This document shows, one piece after another, positions 37,301 through 45,691 of a DNA stretch of 64,000 nt. Under the pieces are notes generated by a model, which worked only from the letters and a program-made list of their open reading frames with translations, was not told the DNA's origin and made no database searches. This stretch comes from Chthoniobacteraceae bacterium. Its GTDB lineage: Bacteria > Verrucomicrobiota > Verrucomicrobiia > Chthoniobacterales > Chthoniobacteraceae. Both the position numbers and the translations under genes were made by a program. How positions within the stretch are numbered: position 1 is the first letter of the stretch; each line of letters opens with the position of its first letter. The stretch spans positions 1 to 64,000 of the forward strand of contig JAQGOL010000022.1 of the NCBI GenBank assembly GCA_028293625.1. The letters run 5' to 3'.

Positions 37301-39115
37301 ATCAGTCTGAGCCGGATCGACGCCTGCTTTAGCCCCAAGATTCACCCCCAAATTAAGCAGCGCCTTCTGGACAAAAATATAACGCGAGCCCCCTTGTCCA
37401 ATAAGGCCGCCCAAGTCAGCGGCGTTATCCTTGTTGACGATTGAATAGTCATTCTCTCCTGCGAGAAGGATGGCGTTTGTCCGCAGGTTACCTTTCCCGG
37501 CAATTGTAAGCTTCCTGCCCGGTTTGGTTGGGGCAAGCTTGAGCGAGTTCAAGGAGACCCGCTCATCGCTTGTAATCAATCCATCCACGGCAAGCAGCTC
37601 ATTATGAGTGTCATGAGATTCCGCTGTAAATGGCTCCGTCTCCACCGGCGCAATTCCGTTAGGCCCATAAGTGGCGAAGCTTGATCCGTTGACGGTTGCC
37701 CAACCGACATGGTCGATATATCCATTTGGCACCGGCGGCGTGACGCTCTCGTCAATTTCCCCGCTATCATTTGGCGCAAGCAGACCGTTCGATAAGATCG
37801 GCGGGGTCGAAATCTGTATGCGCGGGTTGTTGCCGCTGCGTCCCAACAGCAGCGGTTTGTCCGTCCCATCGCGGGCCGTGAAATCGACCGTGGTTTTTGG
37901 AGAATCTTTGCTGAAACGCGAGAGATCAAACAACTCAAGCACCGTGGCCGCTGTCGTGCCGGAATTATGGGTTACATTTACGGTAACCGCCCCGGAGCGC
38001 GCCTCGGCCCGCGAGCCGAGCTCCAGAAGCCCGATTGTCTCCGCGGTGCCGGCCGCGTTGCCGACCAGGGAGAATGTTCCACCGCCCACCGAGTCAATCC
38101 CTTCATTCTCATTCCGGGAATCCCGGATCCGATCATTATCATTTTCGGCGATGTTATTGAGCGTCAACGCACCGCCATTGAGATTAAAAGTGACATTCAG
38201 GCGCTCGCGGAGAGTGGCTTTGCCACTTAATTCCAAGCCGGCGCCGTGTGCGATAGTGATCGCTTCATCAACGAGAACCGCCCCACTGAGGGTTTGCGTG
38301 GCGGCACCCCGGATGGAAAGTGCGCCTGAAACCCCGGTTGGGATGATGGGAAGCGTACTAAGTGAGCCGCCAAACTCCGCGTCGCCATAAGCGTAAAGGA
38401 GAATGTTTTGTCCTTGAAGTGTGCCCTCTTCATCCACTGCAACCACATTTCCCGCGCTGCCGCTCAACTCGCCGCTGCGCAACTCGGATCCACTCCGGAG
38501 TGTCGCTTCATTTGATTCAAAGGCGACCCTGTTTGCCCGTAGCGCCGTGCGCCCAGTCACCAACGCATTGGCAAAACTGAGTGTCCCCTGCTCAATGATC
38601 ACTCCACCGTGGAACGTGTTTTGCGAGGAACTGGCGGAAAAAGCGGATCCGAATTGAAACGTACTGCCACCGGTTTTAATAATCGCTGAAGCGCCTTTAA
38701 GAGCTCCATTGAGTTTAACAATTCCCGGGCCATTGCCTTCGAGGATCGTCGGCGCATCAATCAGCAGCTCCATTCCAATGGCAAACCCGCCCGATTTATT
38801 TTGCGTGATTCTGGCGCCTTCCCCGGCAAAACGCAGGCTGTTTCCATTAATAGAAGCAGGTGAGGCCCCCGATGACTCCAGGGTGAGCAGATTCAGTGAA
38901 AACGGCACGACATTCAGGTTGTTTGAAGCAGTACCACCTGAAAGCGAACTGTTAAAAACCAGCTCTGTCTCCTCCCCGCTCAACGGGACCTGGCCGTCTA
39001 CCCAGTTTGATCCGACACTCCAAAAACCGTTTCCCGTATTCCATATGCTTCCTTCGGCTGAAAAAGCCATGGAAATGCAACAAGCAGCGAGCATCAAACG
39101 GGGCACTCGGTTCAT
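34385..39115 (-). CDS. Giant autotransporter-associated beta-strand repeat (PATR) surface protein
   Basis: From the ATG at 39115 the 1576-residue product has a Sec signal ending near AFSAEGS. A long beta-helix of passenger-associated repeats follows; typical units are LSGENSYIGTTRITHGSLKSV, LTGANSYSGETVVAGGILAI and a LNAGGILEGTGIVTGSLAINTGG stretch. The last 350 residues form another beta-rich module beginning GVYNGLVTNSSPANANTGYF with a GTFxGxL-type motif. No C-terminal beta-barrel, PEP-CTERM or LPXTG signal is visible, so how it is held or exported is unclear. It is the first gene of an apparent operon with VTC, DUF4956 and an HlyD adaptor. Confidence 0.88.
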   Translation of the reverse strand: MNRVPRLMLAACCISMAFSAEGSIWNTGNGFWSVGSNWVDGQVPLSGEETELVFNSSLSGGTASNNLNVVPFSLNLLTLESSGASPASINGNSLRFAGEGARITQNKSGGFAIGMELLIDAPTILEGNGPGIVKLNGALKGASAIIKTGGSTFQFGSAFSASSSQNTFHGGVIIEQGTLSFANALVTGRTALRANRVAFESNEATLRSGSELRSGELSGSAGNVVAVDEEGTLQGQNILLYAYGDAEFGGSLSTLPIIPTGVSGALSIRGAATQTLSGAVLVDEAITIAHGAGLELSGKATLRERLNVTFNLNGGALTLNNIAENDNDRIRDSRNENEGIDSVGGGTFSLVGNAAGTAETIGLLELGSRAEARSGAVTVNVTHNSGTTAATVLELFDLSRFSKDSPKTTVDFTARDGTDKPLLLGRSGNNPRIQISTPPILSNGLLAPNDSGEIDESVTPPVPNGYIDHVGWATVNGSSFATYGPNGIAPVETEPFTAESHDTHNELLAVDGLITSDERVSLNSLKLAPTKPGRKLTIAGKGNLRTNAILLAGENDYSIVNKDNAADLGGLIGQGGSRYIFVQKALLNLGVNLGAKAGVDPAQTDSVTKSGAGTLVLSSADNHYLLKSLTINEGTVRAVPGSTLPGGQIELRGGVLEISDGIPFSVALGNDPGEINWRGNEKLADVTNKGESPKDKGSGGFSAFGADATVTISVKADPNLAWEEPYFIDSNHALIFGSTRADRCITFASGLTLLGSGAKTVNFNAREIRVIDNPNSNRDFARISGLIKGPIFADLLKTGEGALELTGENSEFQGGIVVAEGALLTDRSNGFGADSGAYILLGKRSGSAASALLASHHSGTVRIGRGISVQSGSTGEALIGNTIVSTMSDPATSAGDTVFSGRINLGLTGCGVNRTLRLHAEANTSVTFSGGIVTVGGYLGVMDLELSGEGSVLLSGENSYIGTTRITHGSLKSVAADALSPNSRIILSPGTSLALNGFNQRTGSLEGAGTVDLGIGTLTTGADDGTTLYGGLISGSGGLIKVGAGRFMLTGANSYSGETVVAGGILAIENASGSATGSGPLSLNAGGILEGTGIVTGSLAINTGGILSPGDGVGKLITGSATYGAGGLYRWEMQDASARGGAGVDCHRVQGSIAITATAADPFVIDVTALGRGSNKVAHFTLTSDFTWVLATASGGITGFDPTLFQVRSEHFTAENPIGSGSFSVARRGNDLLLLFTGSPVGGAGVYNGLVTNSSPANANTGYFRVSTTKTGSFSGTLQFGGYSYVLRGKFDPAGDYIATGLKSSGGPALSVKLHLDLAGNRIIGSVGEGETASLLVAKRAAYKSTAGSKPGAYTVLMPPDPVNSTADFPQGYGYAVMRVSPIGAVTLKGKLGDGTPFSLGTLLDNDGTFPFYVALYPNGSLPKGSIRGTVEFEEKSGISDFDGLLDWEKPAHPADRFYAKGFISRTHLIGSHYLPPQKAVRALNVPDGNAQFSLPDWPPIHILITPKNTVTVTDSPNSHSLKLILETKTGLFSGSFQNEAAARTLFQGVLFQKQRLGAGLFLGLDQSSFVRFGPP

Positions 39116-39437
39116 TAAAGTAAAAAAAGGGGGGACTACCACGCGCAAAGACTCCCTGCGGAGGCGGGGATCTGGAGCGGGAATGAGACTTTTAAGGTAG
39201 CACCGAAATTCGCGATAGATAAAAAAATGAGATTTTTTTGATCCCCATTTCGTTCCATTCGCTCCGCGCTTTCCCGCGTTAAAAACGGTGGCCTGGCAGC
39301 CATGGCCGGCGCCCGAGTTACCGGATTGTTACCGGGGTCGCGAAGATTTATTATCGCAAGCTAAACCAAGAGCCGGCAGCCTCGCCGCAAGAGAGGCCAA
39401 AGCGCCTTTCGCCATGCGATGCGGCTTACCGAAACCG
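39116..39437. other. Leader and promoter region of the surface-protein operon
   Basis: About 320 bases without a gene. An all-A/T hairpin, AAAAAAAT (39221-39228) with ATTTTTTT (39232-39239), lies about 105 bases upstream of the surface-protein start. The remainder shows no clear promoter, riboswitch or RNA gene. Some of it must end the NUDIX transcript. Confidence 0.4.
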
Positions 39438-40034
39438 CTAAATCAAGTCCATAGCTACTAGGCGGGCGAAGGCGGACAGCGTATTGGCGTCGCGGATTTC
39501 GCCCGAGGCAATCATTGAACGAAGCTCGGCCAGCGTGAAGGCGCGAGCCTCCGTGATTGCTTCATGCTCGTCATGCTCGGGGCCATTCGCACTGAGTATC
39601 ACCGGCCTGGCCAATACCAAATGGCTATGTTCGTCGGTAAAACCGCAACTTGGGAAAAAGAGGCCGAGCGAGATTAATTCGCCATCCGGTGCAAGTTCGT
39701 AACCGCTCTCTTCGCGCAGTTCCCGAAGACCGGTTGCGCGAATGGCCGCTTCATCGTGCCCGGTGCTCTGATCAATCTGCCCGGCCGGGAACTCCCAAAT
39801 GGTCGCGCGAATGGGCACCCGCTCCTGGCGCACCAGAAGGAATTTGCCTTCGCTGGTGATCGGCGCGATCACCACGGCCCCTTTTCGGTGGGCGACCGTC
39901 CAGGTAAACGGCTCGGGGCGCATCGGCGATGTGACCGTGACCGTGTGCACTTCAATATACGGGTTGGCGAATGAGGTCTCGTCTCCCACCGTTTTCCATC
40001 CCGCGGAATCGTGAATATGATCGTGGAAATTCAT
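39438..40034 (-). CDS. NUDIX hydrolase, ADP-ribose pyrophosphatase type
   Basis: The 198-residue protein has an N-terminal dimerisation strand, GAVVIAPITSEGKFLLVRQERVPI, then PAGQID and a NUDIX box ending RELREESGYEL. The helix before RELREE is one residue longer than the strict GX5EX7REUXEEXGU pattern, owing to the insertion STGHDEAAIRATGL. The layout matches ADP-ribose or similar nucleotide-sugar pyrophosphatases that cleave to AMP. Fifteen bases separate it from argH on the same strand, so it is probably co-transcribed downstream of argH. Confidence 0.85.
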   Translation of the reverse strand: MNFHDHIHDSAGWKTVGDETSFANPYIEVHTVTVTSPMRPEPFTWTVAHRKGAVVIAPITSEGKFLLVRQERVPIRATIWEFPAGQIDQSTGHDEAAIRATGLRELREESGYELAPDGELISLGLFFPSCGFTDEHSHLVLARPVILSANGPEHDEHEAITEARAFTLAELRSMIASGEIRDANTLSAFARLVAMDLI

Positions 40035-40049
40035 AAGACTTATGGCCGA

Positions 40050-41423
40050 TCAGTTTTCATTTCCGAGGCGCGAAGACCAGCGGTTCAGCTGAAAAGCGAC
40101 GTTTTGCGGAGAAGGCGCACCAATTGCCCGGCGCGCCGCCATCGAGTTTTCCACCGTCAGCATTTCAAACAGATCGGCCTCAAAGGCCGGTGAAAGCGCC
40201 TGATAATCGGCCAGGCTGAGCTCGGTTAATTCACACCGGCGCTCGGCGCAAAGCGCCACAGCTTTTCCAATGACTTCATGGGCTTTGCGAAACGGGACGC
40301 CGTGATTGACCAGATAATCGGCCAGATCGGTGGCAAGCAGGTTCGGATCGCCAACCGCAGCGGCGCAGTTCTCAGGGTTTGCGCGGATTCCTCCAAGCAT
40401 GGCGGCAAAGACGGCCAGCGCGGCCTTGATAGTGTCGATGGAATCAAACACGGGCTCCTTATCCTCCTGCATGTCGCGGTTGTAGGTCATCGGCAGCCCT
40501 TTTAAGGTCGTTAAAAGTGAGACTAGATTGCCGTAAACGCGTCCCGCTTTGCCGCGAGTGAGTTCGGCGACATCGGGATTTTTCTTCTGCGGCATCAGGG
40601 AGGAACCGGTCGTGAACGCGTCGCTGATGGTGATAAACTTAAACTCGCTGGAAGCCCAAAGGATCACGTCTTCGCTCAGCCGGGAAAGGTGCATCGCCAC
40701 GAGCGCGAGCGCCGAAAGCAATTCCACGGCAAAATCGCGGTCGCTCACCGCATCCATGCTGTTTTGAGTGATAGCAGGAAAATCAAGGAGCTGCGCCACC
40801 AGTTCGCGATCGAGCAAAATGGTGGAGCCGGCAATGGCGCCGGAACCGAGTGGCAGCACGTTGATTCGTTTGCGGCAATCAACGACACGCTCCACATCGC
40901 GCTGAAACATCTCCACGTAAGCAAGGAGATGATGCGCGAAATAGACCGGCTGCGCGCGCTGGAGATGGGTATAGCCGGGAATGATCACTTCGGAATGCCG
41001 GCTGCCAAGCGCCACAAGTTCCCGCTGGATTGCTGCAAGCCGCTCGACAATCGCATCGCTTTCCGCCCGCAAATAGAGCCGCAAATCGAGCGCCACCTGG
41101 TCGTTGCGGCTCCGGGCCGTGTGCAGCTTGGCGCCGGGATCCCCAATGCGCCGGGTCAGCTCCGACTCGATGTTCATATGGATGTCTTCGAGTTCGCGCT
41201 TGAACTGAAAATCGCCCCGTTCGATTTCGCCGCCGATCTCACGCAACCCCGCCACGATCGAGGCGCGCTCATCGGCCGAGAGCAAACCGGCGGCTTCCAG
41301 CGCGGCGGAATGCGCGATCGACCCTTCAATGTCATGCCGCCAGAGGCGCCAATCAAAGCTGATCGACTCACTGTATTGCTGCAAGAGCTCGGCGGTTTGT
41401 TCTTTAAAGCGACCTTTCCACAT
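40050..41423 (-). CDS. argH: Argininosuccinate lyase (arginine biosynthesis)
   Basis: The 457-residue protein starts MWKGRFKEQT and has the fumarase/aspartase superfamily signature GSSLMPQKKNPD holding the catalytic Ser loop. TARSRNDQVALDLRLYLR and PGYTHLQRAQPV provide the other substrate regions. It splits argininosuccinate to arginine and fumarate in the cytoplasm. Length and motif order are normal. It lies 15 bases upstream of the NUDIX gene; fur is upstream on the same strand with a gap of about 110 bases. Confidence 0.97.
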   Translation of the reverse strand: MWKGRFKEQTAELLQQYSESISFDWRLWRHDIEGSIAHSAALEAAGLLSADERASIVAGLREIGGEIERGDFQFKRELEDIHMNIESELTRRIGDPGAKLHTARSRNDQVALDLRLYLRAESDAIVERLAAIQRELVALGSRHSEVIIPGYTHLQRAQPVYFAHHLLAYVEMFQRDVERVVDCRKRINVLPLGSGAIAGSTILLDRELVAQLLDFPAITQNSMDAVSDRDFAVELLSALALVAMHLSRLSEDVILWASSEFKFITISDAFTTGSSLMPQKKNPDVAELTRGKAGRVYGNLVSLLTTLKGLPMTYNRDMQEDKEPVFDSIDTIKAALAVFAAMLGGIRANPENCAAAVGDPNLLATDLADYLVNHGVPFRKAHEVIGKAVALCAERRCELTELSLADYQALSPAFEADLFEMLTVENSMAARRAIGAPSPQNVAFQLNRWSSRLGNEN

Positions 41424-41531
41424 GAGGGGCAGATGATGATTTAACAGGTTTAATTTGAGGAATTCCCGGACGGCAACCCTTCGGCGAACGCCCGCTCTAA
41501 AGCATTCGCCGACAATCTCAAACCTTAAACT

Positions 41532-41996
41532 CTAGCCCGGCTTTTTCTTGCCGCAGGCGCCTTTGTTCTTTAGCTCGTCGCACGTTGCCTCGATCCGGAT
41601 GGTTTTGCGCTCCACGGAAAAGCCGAGCCGTTTACTGATACAAGTCTCAAGCGTATCGATATTCACATCATCGAATTCGACGATTTTATTACAGTCAACA
41701 CAGATCAAATGATTGTGATTTGGGTGATCGACGTAATTGGGATCGTAAAACTTGTAGTCCTTGCCAAAATCCATCTCCTTGAGCACCCCGCACGCCACCA
41801 GCAACGGCAGGGTGCGATAGACCGTCGCGCGCGAAACCGAGCAATCGATCTTTCGGGCCATCGCGAGCAATTCCTCCGCTGTGTAATGCTCGGTGGTATT
41901 GAAGGCCGCCTCGATGATCGCATCACGTTGCGTCGTCTTGCGAAGACCTTTCTGCTGAATAAAATCGTAGATGCGCTGGCGGACGCCGGAGTCCAT
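41532..41996 (-). CDS. Fur-family metal or peroxide regulator
   Basis: The 154-residue protein has a winged helix (RKTTQRDAIIEAAFNTTEHYTAEELL ... SVSRATVYRTLPLLVACGVL). The metal-binding dimerisation half contains HPNHNHLICVDCNKIVEFDD with the CxxC zinc motif, and a second Cys pair late (ATCDELKNKGAC). Fur, Zur and PerR cannot be told apart by eye. The HNHLIC block is general for the family. The Lys/Pro tail is short. No Fur box was securely found around it. It is encoded alone. Confidence 0.9.
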   Translation of the reverse strand: MDSGVRQRIYDFIQQKGLRKTTQRDAIIEAAFNTTEHYTAEELLAMARKIDCSVSRATVYRTLPLLVACGVLKEMDFGKDYKFYDPNYVDHPNHNHLICVDCNKIVEFDDVNIDTLETCISKRLGFSVERKTIRIEATCDELKNKGACGKKKPG

Positions 41997-42060
41997 TTTG
42001 CGTGACTATAGTTTCCGCTCCCGGAGTGACAAGCGATGAGTGTGAAATGGGCCGCTTCCT

Positions 42061-42447
42061 TCAGCTCTCAATCATTTTGACCAAGAGATGGCGATGGCAA
42101 TGCATCTCTTCTTCAGCACAGTGGCAAAGCAAGGTTACGTTTTGACGCGCGCCGAGTTCTTTTAACAGGCGCAAGGTAAACTTCTGACCATGGTTCTTAA
42201 CGCTTGAGTTCCGGTAATCGATCTCTGAATCCGCAAAGAGCTCTTCCTTATAACGCCGGCTGAATTCGGCCCATGTCACGTCCCCCTCCTGAAATTCACG
42301 CAGCAGCTCTTCGCTTGGCCCAAGATTGGCCATCCATACGGCGCACTGCGATTTCTCCACTCCGCGCCCCCGAAACCTCGAGACAAGGATACGCAACCCG
42401 TCACGCTCGGGTTCAATGGCGGAATGCAGAGACTTGGTGGCGATCAT
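42061..42447 (-). CDS. DUF488 family protein
   Basis: From the ATG at 42447 the product is 128 residues; longer forms from upstream starts are possible but unlike the family. It shows the DUF488 pattern: LVSRFRGRG near the start, VWMANLGPSEELLREFQ, WAEFSRRYKEEL, and VTLLCHCAEEEMHCHRHLL at the end. The CHC(x5)HCHR block resembles a catalytic or metal site conserved in the family. Function is unknown. It lies 54 bases after the receiver gene on the same strand. Confidence 0.8.
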   Translation of the reverse strand: MIATKSLHSAIEPERDGLRILVSRFRGRGVEKSQCAVWMANLGPSEELLREFQEGDVTWAEFSRRYKEELFADSEIDYRNSSVKNHGQKFTLRLLKELGARQNVTLLCHCAEEEMHCHRHLLVKMIES

Positions 42448-42501
42448 AACCGGGCAAGATACCGCATTTTGCCCCGGCATGGGAGAAGAGAGGAGCAACG
42501 A

Positions 42502-42939
42502 CTATGTAGAAGAGGATTCCGCCATTTTTGCGCTCAGATAGATTTCACCATTCAAAATACGGAACAGTGTGCTGATGAGCGCCTCGGGAGCCTCACTTTT
42601 GGTCATGTAACCGTTGGCGCCCGCCTCCAATGCACGAGTGGCGTATTTGGGTTCGGCGTGCATCGAGAGCACCAGGATGGGCATGGCGGGATAATCGCGT
42701 TTTAAGGTGCGCGTCAGTTCGATCCCGTCGATGTCACCTTTAAGGGAAATATCGACAATGGCGAGGTCCGGCTTGGAGACGGCGAGGAGTTCGATCGCCT
42801 GTTGCGCCGTTTCGGCTTCCCCGCAAACTAAAAATCCTGCTTGTGCTCCGATGAGTGAAATCAAGCCGAGACGCACCCAGGGATGGTCATCAACAATGAC
42901 AACCCGAACCAAACCCAAGGCTGGATTAGGCTTAAGCAT
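42502..42939 (-). CDS. Receiver-only response regulator (NarL-type without HTH)
   Basis: The 145-residue protein is a complete receiver domain: VIVDDHPWVR (acidic pair), phospho-acceptor Asp63 in AIVDISLKG, SMHAEP, and KSEAPEAL with the conserved Lys. It resembles LuxR/NarL regulators. The sequence stops right after GEIYLSAKMAESSST, where such proteins normally enter their DNA-binding LuxR domain. The following DNA in other frames does not encode an HTH. Its start overlaps the kinase stop by eight bases (ATGCTTAA). It may act by protein contact, or be a truncated regulator. Confidence 0.88.
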   Translation of the reverse strand: MLKPNPALGLVRVVIVDDHPWVRLGLISLIGAQAGFLVCGEAETAQQAIELLAVSKPDLAIVDISLKGDIDGIELTRTLKRDYPAMPILVLSMHAEPKYATRALEAGANGYMTKSEAPEALISTLFRILNGEIYLSAKMAESSST

Positions 42940-45529
42940 CGTTTTTACGCGAAGCCTTCATCAGGCAAGTGACTTTGCAACCGCCGTTCTCGCCGCTGCC
43001 AACCATCACTTCCGCGCCGATCGCCCGTGCCCGGTATTGGAAGAGGTGCAAGCCCATGCCCGCCCATTTGCCTCCCGGCTGCTTAAAGCCTTCCCCATCG
43101 TTGGTCACTGTGACCTTGGGCATTCCGTCGCTCATGACGCAATCAATGGTAATGTGGCTCGGTTTGCCGTGCCGCAATGCGTTGCTAAGCGACTCCTGCA
43201 CGATCCGGTAAAGATGGATCGCCGCGTCTTTCTCAAAGGAAAATGTCTTATCGGCCTGGACCACACATCGGACCTTGGAGACCAGCTCCGTACGGTGGGC
43301 CAGATCTGCGAGGGCAAGAAGCAAGCCGCCATGCTCGAGTTCCACCGGGTAAAGCGATTTGGCCAGATCGCGTGTGGTGCTGATGCTGTCAGTAAGAAAA
43401 TTTTTGAGCTGTGCGGCGTGAACCGCCTTGGGGTGGGCCTCGGCTCCGAGCTGATTGGAAAGCAGTTGGGCAAGCATAGCCATTCCGGCAAGTTGCTGAC
43501 CCAGATCGTCGTGGAGATCCTGGCCAAGGCGCGCCTGCTCATGCTCGCTCACCTTGAGGATTTCCTGTTCAAGCCGTTGGCGCTCCGCGATTTCCTCACG
43601 GAGTTCTTCCATCGCGATGCTAAGCACCTCAGTCCGCTCCATCACACGCGCTTCCAACTCGGCATTCAGAGTCCGCAACGCTTCATCGGCACTCCGGCGC
43701 GCAGTCACATCAAGGGCGCGCGCCACAATCGAGGCGACTCTACCCCCGGTATCGACGAGAACCGTGTTATACCATTCACAATGGACGATGCCGCCGAGTT
43801 TTGTCCGGTTGCAGGTCTCGCCGCTCACCTCGCTCATGATCCCGGTGCCTGCTCCGGCCGCCAGCAACTCTCTTCGCGTCCAGTTGGAGGAAAACCTCAG
43901 ACCGACGCATTCAAGGGATTTGCCAATGACTTCCGAGGCGTTCCAGCCAAACATTTTTTCCGCTCCCACGGTCCACCCGGCGACCGCAAAATCCGCGTCC
44001 AATTCAATCACGGCGATCGGAGAATGTTCCTGGTGAGCGCGGAGCCGCTGAGAGCTTTCGCGCAACGCCGCCTCGGCCTGCCGCAGAGGCGTGATATCCA
44101 CCAAGGCGTTGATGGCGCCGATGACCTGGCCCGATGCATCAAAGATCGGATCCGGATGCGCAAGTACCCAGCGCCGGGAACCGTCGTTGCGTTGGATCAA
44201 AATTTCTTCGCCCCGCACTGAGCGGCCTTCACTGAGGGCAATAGCCATCGGACACGTGTCAAGAGCCAGCGGCGTCCCATTGGGATGGAAAATCCGGGGC
44301 GAACCACACCAACGATCCACATGAGGAATGATCTCGCGTCCCCACAACTCCACGGCGCATGGATTTGTGACGGTAATATATCCGTCGCGATCACACGTAT
44401 AAACAGCCACGGGAACAATACTAATGAGGTGCCGGTATCGCTCCTCACTTTGGATCAGCGCCAATTCCGCCCGTTTGCGCGCGGTGATGTCGGAATTAAC
44501 AGCCACCGCTCCGATAACCCGGCCTTCCTCCATCAAAGGGGCACACGCGGTCCGCACATGCACCACCTCTCCCGTTTCCCCGTGAGTAAGCATGATTTCC
44601 TCAATCACGCTTTCTCCGGCGAGCGCCCGATTAAAGGGAAGCTCACACGCATTCAAAAGCTGATTATTGCGGGGCCAGCGCAGCTCGAATTTCCGAGCCA
44701 TCTGATCCGCGGTCAAACGCAGTTCAGTGGCTGAACGGACACCAAGCATTCTGCGCGCGTTCTCATTGCTTATCGTGATTCCATCACGTGTTCCGAAATA
44801 AACGGCATCAGGCATGCAATCAATGATCGAGCGCAGTTCCAGAGCCTGCCGCTGGGCCACTTTATAGGTAATTCCAAGCTCCTCCTCGATTCGACGGCAA
44901 ACATGGAACCCACGTTCCATCAGCCAGGCCGCGCAACCGGCCATCGCGAACGTGAGAACGCTCGCCAAAACGATGACAGCCAGAGTGAATTTCGCACTCG
45001 TGTCGGTCTGGCCCTGCCTCTGTTGAAGAAGGGAACGTTCGACCTCGATCATTCCCACAATCTGATGACGGATGCTTTCGATGAGCTGTTTGCTTTCGCT
45101 GATTCTTTCAAATTCCTGCGCAGCGGCGAACCCTTTGGTTCTCATCAAATTAATGACTTCTTCACAAGCAGCCAGGCGCTCCAAGAGCGTTGGATGCAAA
45201 GCACTTAAGCGAAATTTTTGCGCCGGATTATCATGCACCGCTTCGCGTAAAGCGTCAAAATTTCCCGGGTATGCAAGAAGCGCCCGCCGATGGGATTCCA
45301 GGCAACTTTCGAGTCCTGTAACGAGATAGCCGCGTGTGCCCGCTTCGTCATCGAGTAATGTGGCAAGAAGCGTTCCAAGCTGCGTGATGACTTCCTGTGT
45401 CTGCCGCGCTCTTTCCGCGTGGCGGGTCAGCCGCAGGGCACTCTGATAAGAAACGATCCCGAATATACTCAGGCAAAGAATCGCCAGCGCGAACCCGGCA
45501 GCGATGGATTTCTCGATAGAGAGTTTCAT
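42932..45529 (-). CDS. CHASE3-PAS histidine kinase of the NarX/HisKA_3 type
   Basis: From the ATG at 45529 the 865-residue protein has a membrane helix at about 7-27. A CHASE3-type sensor follows (about 30-180; TLLDDEAGTRGYLVTG is its signature), then a second helix at about 183-204. Three PAS domains follow (about 225-345, 350-480, 490-605). A coiled linker leads to a HisKA_3 dimerisation domain (GQDLHDDLGQQLAG, His673) and a GHKL ATPase (RIVQESLSNALRHG, MGLHLFQYRA). Such kinases sense outside signals and signal to NarL-family regulators. The overlapping receiver gene is the obvious partner but has no output domain. Confidence 0.92.
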   Translation of the reverse strand: MKLSIEKSIAAGFALAILCLSIFGIVSYQSALRLTRHAERARQTQEVITQLGTLLATLLDDEAGTRGYLVTGLESCLESHRRALLAYPGNFDALREAVHDNPAQKFRLSALHPTLLERLAACEEVINLMRTKGFAAAQEFERISESKQLIESIRHQIVGMIEVERSLLQQRQGQTDTSAKFTLAVIVLASVLTFAMAGCAAWLMERGFHVCRRIEEELGITYKVAQRQALELRSIIDCMPDAVYFGTRDGITISNENARRMLGVRSATELRLTADQMARKFELRWPRNNQLLNACELPFNRALAGESVIEEIMLTHGETGEVVHVRTACAPLMEEGRVIGAVAVNSDITARKRAELALIQSEERYRHLISIVPVAVYTCDRDGYITVTNPCAVELWGREIIPHVDRWCGSPRIFHPNGTPLALDTCPMAIALSEGRSVRGEEILIQRNDGSRRWVLAHPDPIFDASGQVIGAINALVDITPLRQAEAALRESSQRLRAHQEHSPIAVIELDADFAVAGWTVGAEKMFGWNASEVIGKSLECVGLRFSSNWTRRELLAAGAGTGIMSEVSGETCNRTKLGGIVHCEWYNTVLVDTGGRVASIVARALDVTARRSADEALRTLNAELEARVMERTEVLSIAMEELREEIAERQRLEQEILKVSEHEQARLGQDLHDDLGQQLAGMAMLAQLLSNQLGAEAHPKAVHAAQLKNFLTDSISTTRDLAKSLYPVELEHGGLLLALADLAHRTELVSKVRCVVQADKTFSFEKDAAIHLYRIVQESLSNALRHGKPSHITIDCVMSDGMPKVTVTNDGEGFKQPGGKWAGMGLHLFQYRARAIGAEVMVGSGENGGCKVTCLMKASRKNDA

Positions 45530-45691
45530 GGGGAAACCAGCAAAGCGGGCCAAAAAAGGGGGAATTGGGGATCCGCGCGGATTGGACAGGAGTCTCGTAC
45601 TTAAAATTTAATCTGGCAAATAACTTCGCCATACGCGGCAGTCTTTATGATTGGTTTTCACGTTAAAAACCAATTGCACTTCATCAGCGAT

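Noticed and set aside
42707-44221. Long plus-strand reading frame of about 500 codons opposite the CHASE3 kinase
   Set aside because: Shadow of the kinase gene in GC-rich DNA. The kinase motifs on the minus strand are complete.
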